Assembly: GCA_020205615.1 (NCBI GenBank)
Contig: CM035162.1
Coordinates: forward strand, 37,128,464 to 37,192,463
From: Panax quinquefolius
Lineage: Eukaryota > Streptophyta > Magnoliopsida > Apiales > Araliaceae
Direction of reading: 5' to 3'
DNA length: 64,000 nucleotides
Part shown: positions 35,308 through 46,577 of the stretch, piece after piece
Position numbering within the stretch: the first letter of the stretch is position 1
How the letters are laid out: the number at the start of each line of letters is the position of its first letter
Position numbers and translations under genes: made by a program
The notes under the pieces: generated by a model
Database searches by the model: none
What the model was told of the DNA's origin: nothing
Seen by the model: only the letters and a program-made list of their open reading frames with translations

Positions 35308-37179
35308 CGTTCAGTTTGTAATATTCATAACGCAATCAAAATTGCAAAAATAATGCTAAGCGCGTAAAATCGAGTTTAAAAAATTTACAAACCATAAACC
35401 CGGATCACCCTTTATTCACAATTATTAATTAAACGAAAAGATAAAGAATAAAATTATACCCTTGAAGATCGAGCTTCCTCGTGTACAAGTTCACCTCCAA
35501 TCCTTTTTCGCTCAACTTGAATCCACCGGTTTGGTTCATTCCTTCGATCAACGTTAGCCACCCATGTGTGTTTGGCCTCTCAGAGGTGATCCACCAAGAA
35601 AGAATAGAATTCAAGAAGAAGGGTATTTGGCTCAAACCCTAGTTTTCTATCTCTATAGAAAAGGGTACTCTCCAACAAATTAGAATTATGTCGTTGTAAA
35701 AGTCAACAACTCCCCCACCCATAATAAGACTCCTCTTTCTTATAGATGTGGGCAACCCACCTTAACAATTAAGAAATTGGGTTTTATTTAATTAATTAAA
35801 TTCTTTTAATTAATTAAGCTCCCTAATCTTATTAGGGATAATTAATTAAACTCTTTTAACTAATTTTCCTTCCTAATCCAATTAAGAATAAATGAGAATA
35901 CTTATATTAAATTAATTCCTAAACTCTTTTAGAAATTAAAATAATAATAATTGTAATAATATTAATAAGACTCCTCTTATTAATTTATATTTAATATTTC
36001 TAAAATATTAAATAATAATATTAAGCTATTTAATTTATTCTATCACCATAGATTAAATTAAATATACTTAACATATTATTACGATTATGCCATTAACTTC
36101 TTAAATAATTATTCTTCCTTTTATGGTGTGACCCTTTAGGTTCTCCATATTAAACTAGGTTGTGAATAAATCAATTAGAACAATTTAATCTTATTTAAAT
36201 AAATAAATTAAATAATTAATTTATTTAAATAAATAATATTTATTCTACAATAGGGATAAGCCTCCCTAGCGATCAACGACTTTCCGGATAATATAGATTT
36301 CAACATTAATCATTAAAGAACCTTTGAGTAAATAGTTACCGCATAATTCAATCCTTCCACCATACAATGTCCCAATTAAATATAAGACATGGAATTATCA
36401 CAAGTCTTATTTTATTTAATTATATGTATTTCGATCCTTAAATGCACAACTCAAATAATGCAAATTAGAAACTCCTTTCTAATTTCATTACGCCGCCAAG
36501 GACTACTCTTTGGTTGTCATTTATCGAATCACATAAGACATTTCTCTCTTTTATTAGAAGTGGTAGATTCTTTATTGATCATACATTATCTCCATGTATA
36601 ACTTATTATACCCAAGCATACCCTTTGATATACCCTAAGGGTCTTAAGGAATAAGTCAAAGTATAACTCATCATACATAAGATACTATGTTGATCTCAAG
36701 TCCAAGGATTACTCAGACTACTATCACTACAGAATTCCTATCGACAGCAAATAAAACTCCATTAGGTATTCCTTAGCGAGCCAACGCTCAAATGAACTTA
36801 TTCTCTAATAAGCACCTACATACTTGCTTTTTAGTGTTCCACACAAATAATCATGAGATCAATCATCCTCATCCAATGAGCAAGTTAACGATGTACCAAT
36901 CTATCCGGATTCACTAATCCCCAATTTAGTAATCCAATGATTGGGAACTATTTTAGTTTTAAGCTTTCTAAGAATTTAGATCTCATTAAAATGATCATCA
37001 TCATTATTCTAAAAGCATTGCTTAAAACTATGGGTTTATCACATATTATAAAACAAAGATCATGTAGATAATTAAAAGCCTTTAATAAATTAATACTTTT
37101 TATTAATAAATGAATAAGATTGTTACAAAGTATATGCTTTATCATCAAACATAATTGGCTTGTGTGCATACTACTTTCA
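35308..37179 (-). mobile_element. copia-1 5' LTR
   Basis: 1872 bp, aligned along its length with 28028-29901. Its outer base on the plus strand is cgttcag instead of tgttagg, which breaks the canonical CA end on the minus strand. Several indels separate it from the 3' LTR, so copia-1 appears older than copia-2. Confidence 0.85.
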
Positions 37180-38425
37180 CTTCTGTTATTCCATTCTTTA
37201 TTATTATGTTAGAATAACCTGTCTATGCGAAGTACCGCATACATGGTGAAATTCTTCCGTTATTCCATTCTTTATTATTATGTTGGAATAACTTTTATCA
37301 TAAGCACCGTGATACATGGTGAAATTCTTCTGTTATTCCATTCGTTATCATTCTGTTGGAATATCCTGTCTGTGCGGATTACGCTAGACCTTGTTCCATT
37401 CTTTATTATTTTATTTGAATAACTGTCTGTGCGGTCTATCGCATGCATGGTGAATTCTTTGTTATTCCATTCTTTATTATTCTATTGGAATATCCTGTCT
37501 GTGCAGATTATGCTAGACCTGGTTCTATTCTTTATTATTTTGTTGGAATAACCTTTCTGTGCGGTCTATCACATGCATGGTGAATTCTTCTGTTATTCCA
37601 TTCTTTATTATTTTGTTGGAATATCATGTCTATGGATTATTATTTAATTCGGTTCCATTCTTTATTATTCATTGTTGAATAACTCGTCATGTGGATTATC
37701 ACATGCATGGTGAATGATCCATCGATTCATTCCTTATTAAATTGTGGAAATGATGCATCACGTGGATTATCGTATGGCGGGTGAAAATCTATTTGCAGTT
37801 TCATATATTCTATGATACTCATTTGGTTAAAGTTTTGGCTTCTATACTCTATGAAATTTGTAGAATATCCTGGATATTTACGCTTCATCCGGTATCTTTT
37901 CATGGAAATATTCTTCTGAGCATTCTTGAATTTTACTCATCAAAGCAGTATCATGTTGACAATTTGGACGTAATTGATTTCAAGATAAATTAACTTATAA
38001 ATATTTAAAATTTATTCTTGAACTTATTTTATTGAATTATTATGTCATTGTCATCAACCTCATGCTTATATTGTGATGAAAGTCATCTTTGGCTTACGTG
38101 CATAGATGGACTTGGTATGATTATGACCAGGGATTATTCGGTATAATCATGACCTGTAATGTTATAAATGATGTGGTAAAAGTCCTCAGTAGCATGTAGT
38201 GCATTGATGGACAGTTTTTGGTATGATTATGACCAGGGATTATTCGGTATAATCATGACCATTTATGATTTAATGAATATTTTTGGCCCGTAGTGCAAGG
38301 ATGACTCGGTGATGTGGTTTATTTATTAAGCTGAATCTCAGCGATAATTAAGTTGTATTTGAATTTTGTACCATGTATTTGGCGACTCAAGATGGGTGAT
38401 GTATACCTATTTTGGGGGTGTCACA
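37180..38425 (+). mobile_element. Forward G1 LTR, part 3 (3' end)
   Basis: It resumes the LTR interrupted by copia-1 (cttct duplicate at 37180-37184) and ends GGGGGTGTCACA at 38425. It contains the 73-bp-type array (37183-37720). An internal deletion near 38345 fuses gcgataa to ttaagttgtatttg, removing the segment with the first LTR-end stem-loop. Confidence 0.8.
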
Positions 38426-39615
38426 CCTGACGCACTCAGGATGTTTTGGGAGAAGTTCCAAGAGCTATTCAACGACAAGTACTTTCCCGGAAGTATTCGT
38501 CACATGAAGGAGGTGGAGTTTATCAAGTTGGAGCCAAACAATATGACAGTGTCGCAATACGAGGCTAAATTTGCGGAGTTATCCCGGTTTGCATTCTATT
38601 TGGTCGATAATGAGGAGCGAATGACGCGAATGTTTCTAAGAGGTTTAAAACCCGAAATACATCAATACCTCATTTCTCACAAACTTTGTTTATATTCAGA
38701 TGTTGTGAATAGGGCTCAGTTATTGAAACGCGATAATGAGTCAGCATAACCAAAAGGTAATGACCAGCAACACGGTAATAATCATACCGGTGGCAACGAC
38801 CATCGGAACAATGATAACCATCGTGGGGGAAATTATCATGCCAAGAATGGTAACCACTTCAGTGGTAATCATGGCCAAGATAATAGGAGTAGAAATTTTA
38901 AGAAGAGAAGGTTCGACAACGATGGAAAGACAACAGTACCAACACCCATTTTCAAGGAAGGAGAACGACCACCAATTGTATGCTTCAAATGCGGAGGGGA
39001 GGGACATATCAGTCCAAGCTGTACGATGCAGTCCAAAGCATTTTACAATTATGGAAAAGAAGGTCACCTAGCCCGATTTTGTTGTGCACCAAAGTCAAGT
39101 CCAGCTGGGATGGTGGCACCAAAGGCGGTTACAGACAAAACAAAGTCGGTGGTTTCAGGAAGAGCATTTTTCATGACTTCTTAAAAAGCGAGTAACCCGA
39201 ACGAAGTTAGCACGGGTTAGTTAATTATAAATTCTTGCGAATTCTATACCTTATTAGATACCGGTTCTACCCATTCTTTTATCTCTCTTGATTGCGCTCA
39301 ACGTTTAAATTTGACCCCAGAGAAGTTAGACTTTAACTTATTGGTTGAAACTTCGTTAGTAGAAACCTTCGTTACCTCCACTGTTTATAAATCTTGTTGA
39401 TTCAAATTGACACTTTCACATTACCTGTCGATCTTATCCCTTTGAAAATACTTGCCCTTGATGTGATTTTAGGAATCGATTGGTTAACTACTCATCATGC
39501 CAAAATTGATTATTTTCGTAAGGTTGTTAGCTTTCATATTCCTAACCAACCTGTTATGCGAATTCAAGCAACCAAACCACTAAAGTCAATCACTGTCATA
39601 TCAAGCCATAAGTAA
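38426..39615 (+). pseudogene. gag: gag-protease remnant (G1 gypsy)
   Basis: The LTR end is joined directly to mid-gag (equivalent to 5699), so primer site, leader and gag N-terminus are deleted. Capsid remains run to 38749 (FNDKYFP, MTVSQYEAKF, FLRGLKPE). TAA near 38747 replaces a CAA. The first CCHC knuckle is kept (CFKCGGEGHISPSC, about 38986) and the second lacks its first two Cys (FYNYGKEGHLARFC). The protease keeps LLDTGSTHSFIS (about 39254) and ILGIDWL after a frameshift near 39398. The frame ends at ataagtaaag (39609-39618), the same deletion point as in element 1 and gypsy B. The upstream 60 bases of the frame from 38366 are LTR. Confidence 0.8.
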
Positions 39616-39740
39616 AGAGCCCCGAGCCTTTCGCTGGTAACTTCCTTGTGTGGAATGCACCGAAGCCAGACTTTTTATAGGCGACGTCGTGAATGACGAT
39701 GGCAAGTTGATAGGTATCAATGTGATGTACTATCCAAGTT
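39616..39740 (+). other. Post-deletion internal remnant
   Basis: agagccccgagcctttcgct and on to ccaagttg match 53163-53330 of gypsy B, where they follow the same protease end. It is the shared scar region of the deleted lineage. No coding found. Confidence 0.5.
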
Positions 39741-41195
39741 GTTTATAAATAACGGCATAGTTGTTACCGTTAATACTGTTGGAATACTGGGTGGTTAAAA
39801 CACAGTAGCACATGGTATTGCACGAATTATTGATTCTTACGTAAGAAGGCACTACTCAATAATTGTTACAGTAATTACTGTTCAATATTTTATTATATTG
39901 ATTCAATAATTGCTACATTGATATTTTATATTATTGTTGTTGTTTCAATAATTGTCACTACACCGTATTTTTCATTATTAGATCAATAATTCATATTATT
40001 TGAATAATATTATTAGATAGCGTTATTGGCAATGTCTAGAAAGTTCTGTCTAAGTAGAGGTTTGGTCACCTAATTTCGCGCCAGTAAGGAGAAATCCTTA
40101 TTGGAAAGCCCCTCTTTCCTGGGAACGGTCTGGTTGTCAGTATTGTGATTCTGTAATATTATTTGTGAATAATTAATTATTGATTTATATGATAAGAAAA
40201 ATATTCATTTTATGTGGATATAGATGGAGAAAATTTTTAAAGTGACAATTGTCGAAAATTGAGATTTTATCTTTTCTGATAAAATAATTCATTTAAATAT
40301 ATTATTATATTATAATAATATAATAATGGTGATATTTTTACAATGAATGTGTGATATATGAATAAATGAGGAGGAAGAGTATTTTGTTACAAAAAAATGT
40401 TTAACACATGTTTTGTGTGTTGGTGGACCCTATTTTTGACTAAAATTTGATTATAGCCTACAAAATCGTCCGTATGTGGATTTCGGTCAATTTCTGTTTG
40501 GAATTTGGAAAAACTTTCTTCTGCAAAGTTGTAGAGAATTAAATTTCCTATGTAATGGACATAAGATTTGAATTTTTCTGATAAAAAGGCTATTTATTAT
40601 GAATTATTGAAGGTTAGGAATATTGGGTCTGAATTGATTTTGGGTTATAAAATATTTTTTTCATGAAAAATGTTTTTTTGTGGGAAAATGTGTTTTTGAT
40701 ATGGTGGGCTAAGGAAAATTTGATTAAAAAATAATACTATATTAAATTTTCTACTTTGGTGTTCTAAGCATTTTTCCTATAAATAGGGTGCTTAGGTTAG
40801 AATTGAAAATCACACCAAAAACTGAAATCTTCTCTCTATATTATCGAGCATATTCTTGTGAGTATTTTGATACTTTGATTGTTGCTATACGGTGCAAGTT
40901 CTTTTTAGCGTTATATCTAATATTCCAGCCAGAAGTACTATTCTTTTGAGGTAAGGGATGTTATTTTTTTTATAAATGATATTATTTCTTTCAATATCAT
41001 TATGCCGGAATATTGGTAAGATTTTTCTTGTGAAATTCTTATCTTTTCATGTCGAGGTTACTATTCATAAGTTACTATTCACGAGTTACTATTCATGAGT
41101 TACTATTCACGAGTTACTATTTATGAGTACTATTCACGAAGCATGATGATTTTTCTTGTTGAATTTCTACCTTTTAGTGTCGGAGTTACTATTCA
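39741..41195 (+). mobile_element. Divergent gypsy LTR fragment with promoter
   Basis: 39741-40140 follows G1 U3 (ttaccgttaatactgttg; ggagaaatccttattggaaa) with many changes; 40150-40760 is unlike the others. A TATA box (40778-40785) sits in ttttcctataaatagggtgc. A G1-like donor ttttgag|gtaaggg has its GT at 40951. A TTACTATTCAC repeat is at 41058-41130. It is cut at 41196 by a reverse LTR of family G2. It may be a third subfamily or a recombinant LTR. No gene. Confidence 0.55.
40778..40785 (+). promoter_or_regulatory. TATA box of the divergent LTR
   Basis: TATAAATA, with a donor-like site about 170 bp downstream, as in the G1 LTRs. Confidence 0.55.
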
Positions 41196-43010
41196 TGTGA
41201 CACCCCCAAATCTGGGCACCTCAATCCCACAGATTTGGTGTTCACTGTCCAATTAAATCATAACTAACTACCCATAAACAAAGGATATAATTAAACTCAA
41301 AAGCTTAAACAATAAATCTTCCTCCAAAGAGTTACATAATCTCAAATAAATCCCAGGTTATCTAACCTTTATTACAATCATCAGCGGAAAATTTAAAATG
41401 TAGTCATAATTAAAGCTATTACATAAGCTTCATAAACAAAAAAATAAATTAAACGTTGTCGTCTAATCAAGCACTTTGTCCTTGCCCTTACTTGTAGAAA
41501 GCTCTTCAAACTTCTTAACTTCATCTGCATTGTTTTGTGCAAGAGTGAGCAAACAATTGCCCACAAGAAGGATAATATACAATAATCGTTTTATGAATTA
41601 TAATTAACTGAGTTTTCAATAGTAAAATATTCTTACCGGAACAATAAACTTTAAATCAACAGCTATGAGTTCAAAGGAATAATGAACGTTTAAGTTAACA
41701 ATAGACAACAACATCAAAGAATACACTGAGGGTCACAAGACCATGAACTCTATTCTAGGTTTCCAAGTATTTCTACTTTAACCTTTAACACTCTAAAAGA
41801 CTATAATCATCATCTATGTCCTAGGTTCACAGGTGTTTCTACTGTAACCTTTAACAGTCTAAACGACTATACGGACCATCATTCCGTACTCGGTGATCAA
41901 CCCTTTGTACTATGTATCACATAAACATTTTAACGTTATCACAGAGCTCTAAAATAATCCCCTGATATAGGGTTGTTCATCTCAGCTTAGATTATCAGGT
42001 TCCGAACCAAAGAAAGTTTGGTTGGGAATTAGCTTCAAAGGAAGTCTAGATTTTTAGAACGTTCATCAACCAAGTACTGGTTGAATCAGATAGGAATCAA
42101 TAACTATTCAAGGGTTTCATTATAATGTCCTCATGAACAAGGTATATCGATGAATCAATAAGAGCTAGAGTATTAACAATTTCTAAGTTGAACAAATGTT
42201 ATCATCAACAACATGCTTTCAAAGGTGTGTGAGTACATAAACAAACCAAAGGAAGTTTGGTTTGGGTTGACTTCAAGGGTAATTTAGAGTTTAGAATATT
42301 CATTAACTAAAGATTAGTTGAATTGGTAAAGAATCACTAAGCAACTTAGAGTTCGGTAAAATAATGTAAGATAGTACAATGATATTGAAGAACGAAGATC
42401 AAACAACAGTTATTTGTAGCTGAATAAATACACTTCTTAAAATAAAATTACAGACTTTGAATAATCAAGGTAATCTCGATTGGAATAAAGAAACAAATAT
42501 AAACTAACTTACTCAACAATAAATGAGGGTTAAAGAACTCGCATGACAATAAATCGTTAAACAAGAGATTAGAGATAAAGAATTTGCATAAGTATAACAT
42601 AACAGTGAAAAGTAACCTTGCTGAATAATAAAGTAGCAAAGGTTAGGGAACTTGCCTCTTGCGTAAGCTATACAATTACAACTCACGTACTCCAATATCC
42701 TACACATAGGTTTAGAACCACAATACCTATTAGATATTCTAACATACCATAACATGCACATTTCTTGCTAAACTTATCATTTTAGCACAAGTCTTATGCT
42801 ACTATACAATTATTAGGAACTTCAAGTGTTAACCTTCACAACACTTGTTTACTAATCATTATATACACTAAGTCCTAACATATCGCGTTCATAACTTACT
42901 AATCATTTTCAACCTTGAAATTATCAATGACATGATACGGTTCTGTTTTAACCTTTATATTCCATGTTTATTAAGTTAACACATCATTAGACCAAGTTAT
43001 AGTGTCGCTA
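41196..43010 (-). mobile_element. G2 gypsy LTR, minus strand, truncated
   Basis: On the minus strand it ends gatttgggggtgtcaca at 41196. Its body is homologous to the forward G2 LTR end at 63300-64000 (shared gatgaacaac...aggggattatt, gaccctca, ggtatgttgga). Its 5' part is missing, so the right limit is approximate. No primer site adjoins 41196; the flank is divergent-LTR sequence. Small frames (42448-42761) are not supported as genes. Confidence 0.6.
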
Positions 43011-43245
43011 TCCTGTGTCTCAGTAAAGCAGCAGAAGTCATCGCCTCAGATCAAGTATGATGTGCAAATTGCGCCATACATAAGCTTCGGGACCACAAGA
43101 AATTGCGCCATTTTTTTTTTGACTCGACATGCAAGCAATTTACTTTAATGTATTGCATTGAGGCATAAATGGTATGTAAATAAATAACGGGATAACTTGT
43201 TTGAATTATGATTCTGGGGACATAATCCTTTTAAGAGGGGAAAGA
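43011..43245 (+). mobile_element. End of G2 internal region with polypurine tract
   Basis: A short stretch ends ggggacataatccttttaag followed by aggggaaaga (43236-43245), directly before TGTGACAACC. This is the pol-end and purine-tract arrangement before a 3' LTR. Nothing else of the G2 internal region is present. Residual pol coding was not recognised. Confidence 0.5.
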
Positions 43246-44701
43246 TGTGACAACCGTGATTTTGTAAATTAATTTTAATATTTATTTGATTGAATAAATA
43301 TTTTTCGATGAATTAATTATTAGATTAAATAATTAATTGATGAAGTTGTGATAGATTAATTTAATTATATATGTTACATTTATTAATTTAATGTGGAGAA
43401 TTTTTATTATTCAAGTATGTGATTATGTGAGCTTATTGAATTAAAAGAAGTATTTAATAAGTCTATGTTATTTAATTAATTTATTTATTAATTAGAGATT
43501 TAATAATTGATATTATTATTTAATGAGAAATTTAATTATGTGACTATGTGTATTATTGAGAAATTATTATATTTTATTTAAATAAATTAATTAAGATATT
43601 TATTTATTTTATAATGGATGTGACATTATTTAAACTAAATGATAAGGTTTTATTAAATTAAATAGTTTTGAAACCTTTTAATTCTAGCCAAACATGGCCT
43701 TGGTGGGAGTTGAGGGAAGTTACCCATGATGGGGGGTAACTGACCTCTACTGCGTCAGTTTTTCTCCATTTATCAGACGCTTTCTTTCCTTTCTTTTCTT
43801 ATTATTTTCTAAGTCTGACAAAAACAGAGAGTTGAGAAAATTTTTGAGAGAGATTGTGAGTTGGGTAATTGAAGAACTGTTGAGGAGGAGTTTATCTCTA
43901 GCAAATTATATTCTACGCTTGGGTAATTTCTTCAACCCAATTCTTATTGTACGTCTTTTAAGTTTTCATAAAAAAAATGGCTTTCATACTTCTGTAATTC
44001 TCTGCAATTGGGAAATCCTGTCGTTATGTGAATATATGTAATAATTCGAGTTGTATGACATACTTTATGTGTTTACATATCATTGATTTCATAAGATTAT
44101 AACATATGTTTATGGCTTGTTATTTCAAAAAATTTCAGAGTACGTGATATGGCCATATGGCCTTATACGTGATTTTTATATGTCAACTATAATTTATTTT
44201 GCAAAATTCACACATTGATATGATTATGCATGTTAAAATGAACAAAATGAAACTTGAATGGTTGGATTTGGCTTTATAACGAATCCGTAGCAATAAAATC
44301 CATGTTTTTGTTCAAAAACTTCAAGAACATCAAGAACAGTCCAATTTTCATGTTTTAATTCTGTGATTATGTGTTTTAATGGATTAAAATCACTCCATAG
44401 ATGTTAAGTAATGATTATGTATGAATTATAGCATGTGGGTATGTGTAATTTGGTGAAATTAGTGTTAAAGATGTGTTGATTTCGCTGAATTCTGTGTTCT
44501 TCGCGAACTGGAAATTCAGAGTCTGGGGTTTCGCACCGCGGCGCCAACCCCCAGTTCATTTCTCGAGCCACAGCGCCAAGTCTCAGTCATAGCATACCGC
44601 CATAAGCAAATACCAAGAGTTAAGAGATAAAAGTGGCGTCATGAACGCCACTTAGCAAAATGTCCAGAAAATGTAAATTTTTAATGTTCAAGTATAGAAA
44701 C
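43246..44701 (+). mobile_element. G2 gypsy 3' LTR, part 1
   Basis: It begins TGTGACAACCG after a purine tract and is interrupted at 44701 by copia-2, whose left target duplication is gaaac (44697-44701). It resumes at 63084. The frame 43832-44041 has no recognisable domain and lies inside the LTR, so it is not called. Confidence 0.6.
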
Positions 44702-46564
44702 TGTTAGGTTTGTGATATTTCTAGAACGCAATCAAATTGCAAAATAAGTGCGGAAGCGTGTAAAAATCAGAGTTTAAAAATTTACAAACCATATACCCGG
44801 ATCACCCTTTATGCATAATTATTAATTAAACGAAAAGATAAAGAATAAAATCATACCCTTGAAGATCGAGCTTCCTCAGGTACAAGTTCACCTCCAATCC
44901 TTTTCGCGTTCAACTTGAATCCACCGGGTTTGGTTCCTTCCTTTGATCAACGTTAGCCACCCATGTGTTTGGCCTCTAGAGGTGATCCACCAAGGAAGAA
45001 TAAAATTCAAGAAGATGGGTGTTATGGCTAACCCTAGTTTTCTATCTCTATAGAAAAGGCATACTCCCAACAACTTGGAATTATTACGTTGTAAAAGTCA
45101 ACAACCCATTCCACCCATAATAAGACTCCTCTTATTTATAGATGTGGGCAACCCACCTTAACAATTAAGGAATTGGGTTTTAATTAATTAATTCTTTTAA
45201 TTAATTAAGCTCCCTAATCTTATTAGGGATAATTAATTAAACTCCTTTAACTAATTTAACCTCCTAATCTTATTAGGAATAAATGAGAGTACTTATATTA
45301 AATTAATTTCTAAACTCTTTTAGAAATTAAAATAATAATAATTGTAATAATATTAATAAGACTCTCTTATTAATTTATATTTAATATTTCTAAAATATTA
45401 AATAATAAATATTAAGCTATCTAATTTATTCTATCACCATAGATTAAATTAAATATACATAACATATTATTACGATTATGCCATTAACTTCTTAAATAAT
45501 TATTCTTCCTTTTATGGTGTGACCCTTTAGGTTTTCCATATTAAACGGTTGTGAATAAATCAATTAGAACAATTCTAATCTTATTTAAATAAATAAATTA
45601 AACAATTAATTTATTTAAATAATATTTATTCTACAATAGGATAAGTCTCCCCTAATGATCAATCGACTTTCCGGATAATATAGATTTCAACATTAATCAT
45701 TAAAGAACCTTTGAGTAAATAGTTACCGCATACAATTCAATCCTTCCACCATACAATGTCCCAATTAAATATAAGACATGGAATTATCGTCAAGTCTTAT
45801 TTTATTTAATTATATGTATTTCGACCCTTAAATGCACAACTCAAATAATGCAAATTAGAAACTCCTTTCTAATTTCATTACGCTTTTGGCCAAGGACTAC
45901 TGGGTTGTCATTTATCGAATCACATAGGACATTTCTCTTTTATTAGAAGTGGTAGATTCTTTATTGATCATACATTATCTCCATGTACAACTTATTATAC
46001 CCAAGCATACCCTTTGATATACCCTAAGGGTCTTAAGGAATAAGTTAAAGTATAACTCATCATACACAAGATACTATGATGATCTCAAGTCCAAGGATTA
46101 CTTGTACTACTATCACTACTGAATTCCTATTGACAGCAAATAAAACTCCATTAGGTATTCCTTAGCGAGCCACGCTCAAATGAACTTATTCTCTAATAAG
46201 CACCTACATACTTGCTTTAGTGTTCCACACAAATGATCATGAGATCAATCATCCTCATCCAATGAGCAAGCAACGTATGTACCAATCTATCCGGATTCAC
46301 TAATCCCCAATTTAGTAATCCAATGATTGCGAACTATTTTAGTTTTAAGCTTTCTAAGAATTTAGATCCGATTAGAATGATCATCATCATTATTCTAAAA
46401 GCATTGCTTAAAACTATGGGTTTATCACATATTTTAAAACAAAGATCATGTAGATAATTAAAAGCCTTTAATAAATTAATACTTTTATTAATAAATGAAT
46501 AAGATTGTTACAAAGTATATGCTTTATCATCAAACATGATTGGCTTGTGTGCATACTACTTTCA
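44702..46564 (-). mobile_element. copia-2 3' LTR
   Basis: 1863 bp, tgttaggtttg...actactttca on the plus strand. Minus-strand TATA at 45133-45140. The frame 44888-45073 recurs identically in the other LTR (61393-61578), which reflects LTR identity and not coding. Confidence 0.87.
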
Positions 46565-46577
46565 ATCTCCCACTTGC

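Larger units (their letters stand above)
28028..37179 (-). mobile_element. copia-1, complete Ty1/copia-type element
   Basis: It is 9152 bp, flanked by cttct on both sides (28023-28027 and 37180-37184). In minus orientation the 5' LTR is 35308-37179, the primer site about 35296-35306, a long leader 32889-35295, decayed gag-pol 29915-32888, the purine tract 29902-29914 and the 3' LTR 28028-29901. Copia-2 has the same structure with the same deletions. Confidence 0.88.

Noticed and set aside
43832..44041. 69-codon frame in the G2 LTR
   Set aside because: Lies within an LTR, no recognisable domain, length expected by chance.
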